NCBI GenBank assembly: GCA_039619475.1
Contig: CM077116.1
Span: 168,347,363-168,411,362, forward strand
Direction of reading: 5' to 3'
Length of the DNA: 64,000 nucleotides
Source of the DNA: Icerya purchasi
Taxonomy: Eukaryota > Arthropoda > Insecta > Hemiptera > Monophlebidae
The notes under the pieces are model-generated. The model did not search any database. It was not told where the DNA came from and saw nothing but the letters and a program-made list of their open reading frames with translations. A program made the translations under genes and the position numbers. This document shows positions 23,501 to 34,484 of the stretch, piece after piece; the stretch's first letter is position 1; each line of letters starts with the position of its first letter.

Positions 23501-25210
23501 CATAGTAAAAACCTTCATAGAATCAACATGGGTACTGAAGAGACGGAATCTGTTATATAATCGTTTTTAAGATTCTTTGTAGATAAAAACGGAAGGCAAG
23601 GAGAGACGTAAAAAGAACGAATGAAAATATTTAAAGGAATAAGAATGCAAAATACATACGAGCAAAAAAGGAATATCGAAGTGAAGGAGAGAAAATACGT
23701 ATACATAAGAAATAATGGAACAATACATATTAATGTAAGAAAAAATAAAAGTGAAATTATAGAAATTCCCAAAATTACTAGGAGTAGATAATAAAACAGG
23801 AATTAAGTCATTTTCAGAGGGAAGAGGTGTGAGAAACGGAATTATTAACGACCGGAGACAATATTCATTACCTTAGAAGAATGTGGAATTTCAGATGGAA
23901 TTTCTGAATAGCAAGAAATTACTGATGAGAGGCCTTTACGACCGGTCTTAAAATTGGAGTAATATTTGTTGAAAAGGTTTTCTTTGTGATTTCTGTTGAG
24001 AATGGTAGTTTAATACACGAAAAGAAAGAACTATTGAAATAATTTTTCCATTCGCTTTTTGTGGTATTGGAAGGATCCCGTAAGGTGAAGAAATGTTATA
24101 GACCAACTTCCCTTATTCTTAGCCTCGAAGTATACAGACACTCATTTTACTTGCTCCTTGGGTATTTGACAGGAAGAGTCAAGGGCAAAATGATTTTGGC
24201 CGCAATAAACACAAGGAAAACTAGCCGTATGATTTTACTGGGTGGTGGTGCATTCGGAACAAGAACTATTATTATGGAGCAAACGAAACAGATAGGTTTG
24301 TTCCGACGACGTGAAGAACTGTAGTGGCCGAATGGAAGATAATTACACGAAGTTAAGGTCTACACGTGAAATGTATTGGCTTGTCGGACGACATTCCAAA
24401 ATGAAACACTTGAAAACAAACGTCTCATTTATGAAACCATCATAAGACCGATTTGGACTTATGGGGTACAGATATGGGGATGTACCAAAACATCAAATAG
24501 AAATATTATTCAAGTAGCCCAAAATAAATTCCTCCGTATGATAACCAATGCTCGATGGTTCCAACGGAACGAATCTCTACATACCGATTTAAGGATCAAA
24601 TGGGTGGACGAAGTCATTAAAGACTTTGCCCATCGTCACGAAAAAAGACTCCATATGAACCCGGAAGTATTGGACCTTTTGCTTACTACAGAAGATGCAA
24701 GACGGCTTAAACGATTTAAACCGAACGATCTAGAGTTGTGTTGTAAATTTTTATCGTTTTATTGTATGTATGTGTATATAAATAGCAAAGAATAGATACT
24801 GATTTATTCCTTTGCAACATGTTAATTTACTTTTAGTTATAAATGTTACTTATTTAGAAATAGTTCTAAGATTGTAATAACCATATAGTTCCCTTAAGGG
24901 GCTGTTTAAAAAAAAAAAAAGTTAAGGTCTACAAATAACTGGCTCAACCTTGATGTGGTTAGAAATTGATAAAGGAAGAGTTGAGGCCAAAAATTTAAGT
25001 TTCATAACGAGAATTAACGTAAAAGAATTTCCAAAAATACGTTTCTGTAACCTTCGAATATTCCAGATTGACAACTGACAACAAGAGAAATTTAAGAGAA
25101 GTTCTCGATGGAAGATAATTGCGGCATACATGATCGTATATTAAGATGTCATCAGTAAGGAGGAATTTGTTAGCTGCAAAAATAGAGAAAAAGTTAGGTT
25201 TAATCAAGGT
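20530..25210 (-). mobile_element. R1/I-group LINE, old decayed copy (RNase H to gag)
   Basis: On the minus strand, pieces line up with the better copy at 49.0-51.5 kb. Near 20650 is the RNase H end (LARSSVSSGRF), then FCLIFFSKYTTILYA (20784-20966). The thumb region FLIKRLPIYSSSFLSFYFS is at 21021-21389, and WLEHINLFLNIFRFRPVYGP (the GFRPG block) is near 21690-21740. Endonuclease-range sequence follows at 22.5-23.8 kb. A gag zinc knuckle, CVYCGQNHFALDSSC (C-x2-C-x3-H-x5-C), lies near 24150-24210. No frame stays open, so the copy is ancient. A Jockey-like element (24365-24918) is inserted within its gag region. The 3' end is missing at about 20530. Confidence 0.75.
24365..24918 (+). mobile_element. 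5'-truncated Jockey-like LINE with 15-bp TSD
   Basis: The frame 24376-24795 carries a Jockey-type RT C-terminus: KRLIYETIIRPIWTYGVQIW, QVAQNKFLRMITNARWF and a charged tail. The element ends in an A-run at about 24908-24918. Both sides carry AAGTTAAGGTCTACA (24350-24364 and 24919-24933), a perfect 15-bp target duplication, so the insertion limits are exact. It sits in the older minus-strand R1/I-group element and is therefore younger. Only the last 0.55 kb was copied. Confidence 0.92.
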
Positions 25211-26697
25211 TTTTCCCGATCTCTAATTTTTTTATAAAATATTTTAGCTAAAGACATCGGGAGAAGCTGAACTATGTTTTTATTTCCCCAATTCTCAACT
25301 GAAACCACACAATTTAAAGTTATTCGAAAATAGTAGTATGGTATTAGTCTTCAGAAGTATTTTTAGAGTTAACAGAAATGTTCATGTCGATAGGCTTATT
25401 AATATTCTCAACCGAGACATCGTTCTCTTTCAAAGTAACTGGACGGGAACGGAAGGAATCCAGCATCAATTTAAATTAATGGTGGAATTTAAAAATTAGA
25501 TAACAAAAAATGAAACCGATATAAAAGGGAATAAAAAACAATAATTCAAAATAACTGCAAATAAAAGTGGATAATAGAAATAAATAAATCGAACAGTTAA
25601 ATGCTAGTCGGACAAACTTTGTCGCGTAAAAATAGTATTTTATGTTCCTGGCGTTTTCCTTAAAAGTAATTTAGTCATTTCAGTTTGCACTTCGCTTAAT
25701 ATGAGATTAAATCGGTTATCAAAAATTTGCTTCACTCTACAGTTAGTTATAGAGAAGTATGCGATTGAAATGTTTTATAAAGATGTTCCCCGAATGGCGT
25801 AGCTCCTTCTTTTTCGGTTTGGCCCGATGCCAGTTGCCGTTCAGTTGTTGCTTAGGGGATGGTTTTAAATGGTACTATTTTGGTCGCTTGCCCGATAAAT
25901 CTATCGTCTGAATTTAACGAGAAAAAAAATATGCTGGCAGTGTTTTTGCTTGGCCAATTGTGTAGATGGTTATATACAAGTTTGATTTTTTTTTGGCCGG
26001 GTCTAATGTAAAGTCAGTTAGGCCACCTACTATATAATAGTACGTTCATTTACAACCAAAGTATAGCGAATAACAAATTTAAAACACCATAATTATAATT
26101 AAATAATGAGAAGAAAAGAGAATCATAACCATAAACTACAACTAAACCGAAATCATCAACCAAAAAACTTAAAACAAAAAAAAGAAAAAAACCATACCAT
26201 TTCCCCTTTGCATAAATTAAGAATATTATTGTTTTTTTTTGTTGTTTTTTACGGGTTCCTCAATCCGGATATACCGGTGGGGCGAGTTTATTTCCATAAA
26301 TACATATATATATATATGTATATATCAGGCTCATGCCCAGAATTTTGTAAGGGAGCGGGGGTGAAAATTTTCTTCGCATATTTATTTTATAAATAACAAT
26401 ACATTTTTCACTAATATTCGTACTATTAATAATTTCCATCATTTTGATTTATATATTATGTCATGAGCCTACAGTGAGTAACGTGAATAAAATATTGATT
26501 TTGTGTTTGGAATGCTGGCTTTACTATGCTGTGGGAAATGAAAAAACATAGATTAAATTTTATATTCTTTATTTTATTTATTATCGATCAACACAGCATA
26601 GTATTTCGTATATATTTCTCTAGGAATGTTCGGACCGAGTAAAGTAAAGTAGCTGATTAAATGGTTCGAACGGTTGGGAAGTTGGAATATAATTCCG
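25211..26697. other. Non-coding stretch
   Basis: Mostly featureless AT-rich DNA. The left part may be the remaining gag-side of the R1/I-group element. The 96-codon frame at 26106-26396 is Lys/Asn/Gln low-complexity followed by repeat-like sequence and is not supported. Confidence 0.4.
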
Positions 26698-26946
26698 ATG
26701 CCGTACCAACACAATTATAATAACGTAAAATTAACTAAGGCTAGACGCGGATACACTGCCCGACTAAAGCGACGTAATTTTGCCAAAAATTATGCGTATG
26801 ATAAGTATGATGTGTCGTTGCGACTGGTCGGGCAGTACCGACAGCTGATCGACTACCTGGGTTTTCGCGAGTCTTGCGTTCGTTCGGCAATTAATCAGTT
26901 TAGTATCCGTTTTTACTCTGATAGAGTACCATTATCGAAGCGTTGA
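26698..26946 (+). CDS. Unrecognised short basic ORF (82 codons)
   Basis: The open frame extends upstream to 26674, but the first ATG is at 26698. The protein is strongly basic and not low-complexity (KARRGYTARLKRRNFAKNY, LRLVGQYRQLIDYLGFRE, RSAINQFSIRFYSD). Its G+C content is higher than that of the surrounding DNA. It has no zinc fingers, signal peptide or membrane segment, and no similarity to the LINE or LTR proteins nearby. It could be an exon, a remnant of a mobile element or viral gene, or chance. No function is proposed. Confidence 0.3.
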   Translation: MPYQHNYNNVKLTKARRGYTARLKRRNFAKNYAYDKYDVSLRLVGQYRQLIDYLGFRESCVRSAINQFSIRFYSDRVPLSKR

Positions 26947-27524
26947 GTGTCAGCCGACCCGCGACAATTTTTAATTAAATCGTTTTCCGGAAGAATTATA
27001 TATGTATTTTTTAAATAATTGCAGTTTGTTGTTGATTAATTGTGAATAGTTTTTGTTTCCATGTTCGATAATAAGATATTAATCATACTAGTCATCAAAA
27101 AAAAAATCAAGTGTTACAATTTTATTAGTATTAGTAAATATACATTATTTTGTCAACAAGTATATTTACTTTGTGACATTCAGTGGACACGGCGGACTGG
27201 GCCGCCTTGAAATAGCTAGATAATAGCTCAAAAGTCTTCTTACTCATAAGCCATAAAGAGTCAGCATACGATAATTAATAATTCACATAAATGAATTACC
27301 CCCCGTATATGAACATTAATAAAAATTACACACGTTATTAATTATACTCGTAATAAAAAATTTTTTGCATAAAATATTAATGAAGTACCTAAAAATATGG
27401 AGCATATTTTTTCTTTTTTCCTTTAAAGGTAGGTAAGAATAACCTAAAAAATCATCAATATTTATTTTAAATTTGTGATTTTTTTCAGATTTTTGTCTAT
27501 TTATAATAACTATTTCCACGGCGT

Positions 27525-27592
<68 letters not shown>

Positions 27593-27989
27593 GTAAACGA
27601 ATCTAAAGATACATATATGTATTAAATATGGCAATGGTGATGTTATAATATAGTCACCAAGTGCAAAAATATACATTCTAATTGAGTTGCTCTAGTGTTA
27701 CATTATGTTATTAGCATAAATATATCTACCTTGTTGAATATTATTCCTTAATGTAAGAATATTATTGTTTAAGATAAAAGTGACAAGTAACCTTGCAGTC
27801 TTCTCGCCGCAAGAAAGTAAATAATGGAAGAGGACATGGTGAAAAAATATTCATATCTAATATAATGTAAAATACATCTCTGCTATTTACATATTTGGAC
27901 TACCTAAAAAATCGGAAGTTAAGGGTAAAGTCTCAGTACTGAGGGGGATTTAACGGCGGGTGTAGGGCAAGAAACAATACTTTCACTCT
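26947..27989. other. Non-coding stretch with an AT microsatellite
   Basis: AT-rich; contains an (AT)n tract at about 27527-27581. Nothing else recognised. Confidence 0.5.
27527..27581. repeat. (AT)n microsatellite
   Basis: About 27 uninterrupted AT dinucleotides. Confidence 0.95.
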
Positions 27990-28910
27990 ATAGATATATA
28001 AAATACGCGAAAGTATTTGCTTTCGCTGATGATATTGCGTTGGTGATGGAAAATTCTGATATACAAAAAGCGGAGGACGTACTGCAAAAAGATTTAAACT
28101 CTTTTACTCGTATAATTTGGGCACGTAGTCAAGGCTTTTCCATTAATACGGATAAATCCAAAATGATGTACATAAGAACACCGAGCCGTTACAAGACTTT
28201 CATTCCAAAAATTCTAATCAAATGTCACAATTGTAGTCATGCAAATAACTAATTATTGTAGTGATGATTGTATGATGTTACAAAATGTGCAAAAAATCAA
28301 ATACTTATGGGTAACGATTGATAGTACGGTAAGTTGGAAACAGCATATATTGGAACTAATAAAAAAGATCAGGCAATCTTTACCGGTGATTTATAGACTT
28401 AGGCCATTGTTACCTTCAAAAATTCTATAAGACAATACTATAGTGTTCTGATAACATCAAGGATATCTTACGCTATACAAGCATGGAGAGGAGCAAAGAA
28501 ATCTGAACATAAAAAAATAAACGCTATTCATAAAAAAAAGCTTAAAACTCATAGTAAAAAAGGATTTATGTCAAAGAAGGGGTGATCTTAATTGGTGGAA
28601 GGAAATGGAAGAATTACCGGCTAAACTAAGGTATTATTTATTTATTTTATACGATTATAAGTTGAATCCTCCCGACCTTAAGACTAGTAATATAGTGAAG
28701 ACAACTAGATCTTCGTCCAAAATTACATATATTAAGCCTAAAGGTATAAATAATTATATTGATAAAACAAAGGACGCTGTACTGATTGACTTGTTAGGGA
28801 AAATTCCGACGGATATTATAAAAATAAAGAATAAAAAAAATTGCCTCTTAGAAATTAAAAATTGGCTATTGAGCAACTACAATGTCTGCAACTGAAAGAG
28901 GTGGAAAGAG
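27990..28910 (+). pseudogene. Jockey/CR1-like RT fragment
   Basis: Frames 28040-28252, 28239-28430 and 28605-28895 follow in order. They read VFAFADDIALVMENSDIQ (catalytic ADD), FSINTDKSKMMYIRT, KIKYLWVTIDSTVSWKQHI and, after a gap, SRISYAIQAWRGAKK and a long Lys-rich tail. This is the palm-to-C-terminus of a non-LTR reverse transcriptase. It is broken by shifts at about 28245 and 28430-28600 and truncated upstream of the ADD block. No poly(A) follows before the T-run of the next, opposite element. Confidence 0.75.
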
Positions 28911-28973
28911 TATATGATAAGTGATTTTTTTTAAATTTTTTTTTCTCCGTATCTTTTTTCAGTTAATTATATA

Positions 28974-28978
<5 letters not shown>

Positions 28979-29006
<28 letters not shown>

Positions 29007-30200
29007 CGATTTCAGCCTCTATGGACTACGCTAAACAACTAAGTTTTCATTTTACATCTTTTCCTTCTTCCTTCCTTAACATCTTTCCAGTATTTCTTGA
29101 GACCCTCCATCAAGGCATTTTTATGACTTATCGAAAGCGACCTCTTCCGGTTAACTTGTTCTATTTTAAAGATTGGCGTCGCAACTGTTTTATGAAACCA
29201 TTCCTTATTAAACATTTGTGTTTCAGTAACATCCATTAATTCCATATCCTTTTCACATTCATCGAACCATGCGGGTCTTATTTTCTTCGTTTTCATGAAT
29301 TCATAAATTCTCTTGGTTAACCTGTCTTCTTGCATTCTGGTAATATGCCCGTAAAATAATAATCTTCTTTTCCTTATTGATATGGATAATGGTTCAATCT
29401 TGGTCTATATAGTTTATAGTTCGAAACCCATTTGAACTGTCCATCATTCCATTTAATTCCTATAATCTTTCTCAGGATTCTCCGTTCCCTTATTTCTAAT
29501 TGATTTGTTAATATTTTCTTGTTTAGATTTAACGTTTCTGATGCATATAACCCTTCTGGTTTTACAACTGTAGCATAATGTCTTAGTTTTGCTCCTATGC
29601 TCATTGCTTTTTTATCGTAAACATTCTTCACCAAGTGATATGCCCGACCTAATTTAAATATTCTACTATTCATTGCTTCTTCTTCTAGTCCATTTTGTTG
29701 TATAAGTTCCTCTAGATATTTGAACTTTTTAACTCGCGTTATTTTTCCAGCAGATGTATTAAAATAGTCTGGGCTGTTTTTAATATTTGTCATGTACTTG
29801 GTTTTTTCAACAGATATTTGAAGGCCTACACATTCCGAGACTTTTATTAGTTGGTTGATCTTATTCGTTGCTGACGTTAAATCATTAGCAAAGATAATTA
29901 AATCATCCGCGAACGCCAAACAGTCGATATGTATTCCTTTATTCTTAGTACCAAGTCTGAATTTATGGTTGCTATCCTCTTCATCTATCAGAATTCTCCA
30001 TTCTCTGATAATTTTTTCCAAAATACAATTAAAAAGGATTGGTGATAAGCTATCTCTTTGTCTTACACCCGTAACAATCTCAAATGGATCCGAGATTTCT
30101 CCTCTAAATTTAACCCTGCACCTTGTGTTGATTAAAGTTTGCTTTATTATATTTCTGGACGTATCGTCTAACCCAAATTCTTCTAAAACGTCAAACACCT
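28979..30200 (-). mobile_element. LINE fragment with poly(A) tail (RT half)
   Basis: On the minus strand 30198-29374 is open for 274 codons. It reads DVLEEFGLDDTSRNII, GEISDPFEIVTGVRQRDSLS, LAFADDLIIFAND (catalytic ADD), then KFKYLEELIQQNGL and ETLNLNKKILTNQLEIRERR. The C-terminus continues in another frame (29335-29039). The T-run at about 28979-29006 is the poly(A) tail. The 5' end is truncated near 30200, just before the LxxAFDSV block. It is the same family as 4115-5290 and better preserved. Confidence 0.85.
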
Positions 30201-30204
30201 ATAT

Positions 30205-30509
30205 TTTTTATTTTTTTTTATTTTACATATTTCTTGCATTGGGTTTCTCTATACGAATTGCTATTATGTTTTTGCCTTGTTTTGTTTAAATTTTGAATTA
30301 TACGTTATGCTGTTATTTTTAATGTAAATTTATATTACGTTTGTTATTACTTTGCTTTGTGACACATTTGTTAGTTAAGCTATTAATTGTATATGATCGA
30401 TTGTAACTTTATTACAAATAAACGTTGTAACTGTGATGAGAACCTACAGACGGGTGGTTGCCTCGTGAGTTCTCCATGTGTTATTTAAAAAAAAAAAAAA
30501 AAAAAAAAA
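30205..30509 (+). mobile_element. 3' untranslated end of a LINE, poly(A)
   Basis: A non-coding block carries CAAATAAACG, then a GTGAGTTCTCCATGTG block and an A-run at 30488-30509. It is collinear with 35735-35992 (same GACACATTTGTTA, TTACAAATAAACGTT and TTCTCCATATG blocks) and resembles the end near 38970-39005. These are three 3' ends of one family, whose coding end is seen only at 35460-35640. Confidence 0.75.
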
Positions 30510-30514
30510 TACAG

Positions 30515-30725
30515 TTAAACAATAAATGGTTAGCATGTTTCGCGAAGTTAATTGAGACATGATTATCACGAGATCTCTGTACATTTCCGCCATCAAAGTT
30601 AAGAATTATCCGCGAATGACCTATACGTAACATGCATAGCGTTGTAACGAATTTACGCATCAATCCCACAGGCATGAACAGCCCACAATCGCCACGGGAC
30701 CAGCGGATTCGCATTAAACCATTTT
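30515..30725 (-). pseudogene. R1/I-group C-terminal fragment
   Basis: Minus-strand frame reading VTTLCMLRIGHSRIILNFDG and then FAKHANHLLFNC. This matches the conserved R-x-G-H-S...H-L-L-F-x-C region after RNase H, as in the element at 39.3-43.7 kb. Only about 70 codons survive. The Phe run predicted at its end is the A-run of the neighbouring plus-strand element. Confidence 0.7.
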
Positions 30726-31019
30726 ATAGTGTCTACCGTTATTTTTCCAGCATTCATTCCAGTTCATCCTTAATGTGCTTCTAACTCTGACTTTTATATA
30801 TTCACCAGGGATAAACGGATAACGGATGGGTATGGGACTCACTTTATAATTCTTACACCCGAGATAAAATGAAAATCCTGTTACGTTTTCTTATTATTTA
30901 GAAATCCTGTTAAAGTTGTAATGAAAATTACTACGAAAACAATAAATTCATTTTTCTTTTTAGAAATGACGTAGTCACCTCTGAAACTTACTCGCCTATA
31001 AATATTACAAAAAAACCAC

Positions 31020-31439
31020 TGTTTACGGTTAATTTAAAATGCTAAAAATTTCGGATGTAAAAATTATAATATCGAAAAAACACTCGGCGTAATAACTACG
31101 TAAGGCGATGTAGACTTTTACAAAAACGACAACGGAGCCCTGAAAAGGGCTATTTCAACGAAATAATTACGAAATTCAGATTTTAATGAAAACGTTAAAA
31201 TACGAGACATATAACAAAGTTGACAACGGGAAAAAACAAACGATACATACGTGGTAAACAAAGAACATCAGAGAAGAACGGACTTATACTACAATAACGG
31301 ACGGACAACAACAACTCAGATAAAAAGACTTGATCGCAAATAACGAGCGGCCATTTTCCTTCTTTTTTTCTTCTATTGCGCAACGGTAAATAAAAATAAA
31401 ATAGACATCGTTTAACATCGTGTAAATCTACTATTAACA
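31020..31439 (-). mobile_element. Solo LTR, BEL/Pao family
   Basis: Read on the minus strand it begins TGTTAATAGTAGATTT and ends with GGTTAA and CGTAAACA-type bases, the same termini as the LTRs of the 9967-14966 element, with matching blocks throughout. At 420 bp it is about 100 bp shorter and clearly diverged. Flanks are ACCAC (31015-31019) and ACCAT (31440-31444), a 4/5 match to a 5-bp duplication. It probably formed by LTR-LTR recombination of an older relative. Confidence 0.85.
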
Positions 31440-31957
31440 ACCATCATGAGTAATATATCGTGTATTTATGCATGTATGGTATATATAGACTTCCGGCATT
31501 TGTGAATATTCCAATAAATAATGAACAATTCAGTATGAAGCAAGTTTAACTGCACTGCTTTTGGATTTTATCCGAGTTCATTCTTCCGGATGAATACGAA
31601 TCCCTTAAACGAATGTACAAAGTTACTGTGTGACTTGTACGGATTCATTTGAAGTTACGCCATCTTAATTATAAGTATCGATAAAAGAACTTGCAAAGAA
31701 ACTCTGTTAAATAATTCTAAAGACTTTTTGAAACTGATGCGGAATTTAGTAAGTGTCGGTAAAATGACTTAAAAAAAAAAAAAAAAAAAAAATCTTTATC
31801 TTGTATTAATTTAACATATACCGTGCGATCATGAAGCTATTACCTTTGATACGCGTCAGTGTGCAGTAAATTAAATATATTATTATTTGAGTTATAAATG
31901 TTTATGTCCATTTTATGTATTCATCACTTTATTAAAAATCTTATCAAAACTCGTATT
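31440..31957. other. Non-coding stretch
   Basis: AT-rich; A-run near 31770-31792. Nothing recognised. Confidence 0.5.
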
Positions 31958-32170
31958 ACAGAAAATTACACTTTAAAAATATTAAAATAAAACTGACATC
32001 TTTCGGAGTTACGTACTCCATCATAATCATGGCATTAATAAATAAAGTTAAAATGATATCGTTTTTTAACTTTTAACTTTATTCATTAATGCCAGGATTA
32101 TGATGGAGTACGTAACTTCGAAACATGTAGGCTTTATTTTAATATTTTTAAAGTATAATTTTCTGTAATA
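31958..32170. repeat. Palindromic hairpin repeat
   Basis: Two arms of about 100 bp face each other around 32063. The left arm runs from ATTACAGAAAATTACACTTT to TAAAGTTAAAA; the right is its imperfect complement. Each arm contains ACGTACTCCATCAT next to a (T)TTCG(G/A)AGTT block. One arm of the same sequence occurs at 47626-47715, so it is a dispersed family. Confidence 0.85.
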
Positions 32171-32183
32171 CATGTTTTGATCA

Positions 32184-32186
<3 letters not shown>

Positions 32187-32276
<90 letters not shown>

Positions 32277-32277
32277 T
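32187..32277. repeat. (TTA)n microsatellite
   Basis: About 30 TTA units. Open frames on both strands (poly-Ile and poly-Tyr) are artefacts. Confidence 0.97.
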
Positions 32278-32514
32278 CATAAAACATGTTTATATTTTTC
32301 ATGTGGTTTATTTGATAACTCGCGGTAGCTTCTCGACCAAAGGGCTTGTACAACGTTAATTTTCATTTCCTCTCTTTCCTGGAAAAAATCTAGCATTACT
32401 TGTGATCATTGAAAACGGAAAGAACAAAATGCCCGATATCACGTAATCCCGGATACTGTGTCACTCTCGCATAATGTTTTTTTTATTGTACAAATACCTT
32501 TAAAAACACCACCT

Positions 32515-32516
32515 AC

Positions 32517-32581
<65 letters not shown>

Positions 32582-33000
32582 GGTTTGTCAGCGAGAACAT
32601 TGACCTAAGAAATGGAAAGGAGGAGAAAATAACGTTATATTCTTATGCGTTTAAGGATAGAGGATAAAAATAATTTGAAGACAGGAATAACTGAAGCAGA
32701 GGGAAATGAGAGAATATAAGCAGCACTGATAAGGAATGTAAGAATATCAAGTTTTAATAGCGAAGAATAGAAGGAAGGCCTGCTCAGGAGAGAAGGTCGC
32801 ACATTCAAAACATCACAAGGAAAGGATAGGATGAAGGGACAGAATGGAGTAGATATAGATGAAAACCAAAAAAGCGATGCGGCATGGAAACTATAGTTAA
32901 AGCGAAGGCGCCAAATAGTAGTGATTGTAGAACGTTTAAGAAAGGGAAGTGAAGAAACCGCGTGGACAAGAAGAAAGAGATGTATAAATAAATAAATGAA
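32515..33000 (-). mobile_element. R1/I-group C-terminal fragment with (TAA)n tail
   Basis: On the minus strand the sequence reads like the end of the 49.2-51.4 kb protein: FYSSLLKLDILTFLI, then AAYILSFPSASVIPVF and LKRIRI before the stop, followed by a recognisable 3' untranslated block. Instead of poly(A) the element ends in a (TAA)n tract, seen on the plus strand as (ATT)n at about 32515-32578. TAA-repeat tails are known in I-type elements. Upstream (to about 33000) the RNase H C-terminal region is badly decayed. Confidence 0.65.
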
Positions 33001-33395
33001 ATTAACCCCACACTGCAGTTACTTAATATGTTATATTGCGCTATCTGAAATCACTGTTCTTCACACACGTACATGTATATAACCATTTATTTATCGTAAT
33101 TCAAAATATGAAAAATTCACTACATATTTATGTATATTTTTCAAACTATTAAAAAAAACATTTATAAGCAATTAAAATTATTTAAAACACGTAATGTAAA
33201 ATTGTCCGACCGGTTTTGTATTCATAGACTCTGTTTGAAAAATATACATATATGTAGTGAATTTTTTTATATTATGTCGAATTACGGATAAATAAATGTT
33301 TATATATGTTTGTTTGTGTGAAAAACAGTGATTTCAGATAACGCAATATAACATATTAAGTATAACTGCAGTGTGGTTAATTTCATTTATTTGTA
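32985..33395. repeat. Foldback (inverted-repeat) element
   Basis: The left arm (about 32992-33150: GAAATTAACC, ACTGCAGT, CTATCTGAAATCACTGTT, and on) is mirrored by the right arm (about 33228-33392: AACAGTGATTTCAGATAAC, ACTGCAGT, GGTTAATTTC). About 80 bp lie between the arms. No open frame. It behaves like a non-autonomous foldback or MITE insertion. Confidence 0.85.
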
Positions 33396-34328
33396 ATAAG
33401 CACAGATTACGGTGAGTAAAAATTTAAAATTGAAAAGATACCTAAATAGAGAGGTAAAAGGAGGTAGGATTAGGAAATGAAGAACTTTGGTTTTTGTAAT
33501 AATTGACAATTCTATCCGGATTTTTAGATCTGCTCTTGAAATGTACATCTCTTCTCCGGGTTTTTCCTATAATATTCTCGGTTACATTTTCTGCGTATCC
33601 ACGGCAATTCCCCCCCCCCTTTTTTTTTTTTTTCAATTAATTTAAAAAAGTTCAAAATGAATGTCTCGTTTTGATTAGTTTTGGTTTTTAAAAATATTTC
33701 AAAAACATTATTTTCTTTTTAGCCTCCTTAACTGATTTTTTATGCGTACCTTCTTTTTTTGCTTTTATTATTTTTTAATATTTCCTTTCTAATTTTTTTA
33801 TTTTTATTTATTTTTTTTTTTTTTTGTGGTTGAAAATGTTACCAAATCCGAATCATGACAAATATACCGTCTCGAAATCTTTTTCATTCCGCGTCATTGT
33901 AACATGCAGTTTTCTTGCATCTTCCGCTCTTTTCACTATTTTGTTTGTTTTAACTTTTTTATTAATAAATATAAAATATTTAAAAACGTGAGGGGCTCAT
34001 CTTTTGTGGGCAATACTTCTCAGCGGTACAACTTTTATTTACGCCTTTCGAGGAAAAAATAACAAACGCACTTTTAATAAAAGAGAGTAGTAGTAATAGT
34101 AATTTGATGTAAGTCTTCCTTCAAAATTTTTCGACGTAGACCATTACAATGAGCAGTTGTCGGTTCTCTTAATTAATTTACGCGCGGTTAATTTATTGTA
34201 TCGAATAATGTTTTTGCGTTCCTGCAATCGAGTAAGTCGCGAAAAATAAATAAAAGGGGAGAAGCCGTAAAAGTCGGTGACAGGTGATATAGCGGTGAGA
34301 AGCTGGGCTTTCGATGACCGGCGATGCT
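33396..34328. other. Non-coding region upstream of arrestin
   Basis: AT-rich with a C10/T13 tract near 33609-33633. From about 34140 it becomes less AT-rich, as expected near a promoter or 5' untranslated region. No protein remnant seen. Confidence 0.5.
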
Positions 34329-34335
34329 TTCAGTT
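34329..34335 (+). promoter_or_regulatory. Initiator-like TTCAGTT before arrestin start
   Basis: TTCAGTT fits the arthropod initiator (TCAGT), 62 bases before the arrestin ATG. The same bases (CTTTCAG) could instead be a splice acceptor joining an upstream untranslated exon. No TATA box is evident about 30 bases upstream. Confidence 0.25.
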
Positions 34336-34393
34336 TTGTTGTTTGCGTCGACGTAGAAAATATCGTTTTAGATTGTTCGAGTAATTTTCCCGG

Positions 34394-34484
34394 ATGGCTA
34401 GTTCGATTTTCAAAAAGTCGTCGCCGAATGATCGGATTACTTTATACATGCAGAACCGTACATTCACTATAAGCGATGCTATCG
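34394..34484 (+). CDS. Arrestin, coding exon 1
   Basis: Arrestins bind phosphorylated, activated G-protein-coupled receptors at the membrane, stop G-protein signalling and, in beta-arrestins, recruit endocytic partners. The exon starts at an ATG with an in-frame TAA five codons upstream and encodes 30 codons plus one base: MASSIFKKSSPNDRITLYMQ, then NRTFTISDAI. The FKK lysines (K7, K8), which in the family contact receptor phosphates, are kept. The usual R-D of the second strand (R29-D30 of bovine visual arrestin) is R22-T23 here, so a polar-core Asp is replaced. Donor: ATCG|GTAAAT at 34485, phase 1. The loop before the next exon's DGVI is four residues shorter than in the family. Confidence 0.85.

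Noticed and set aside
32066..32667. Poly-Ile and poly-Tyr ORFs
   Set aside because: Translations of TTA/ATT microsatellites.
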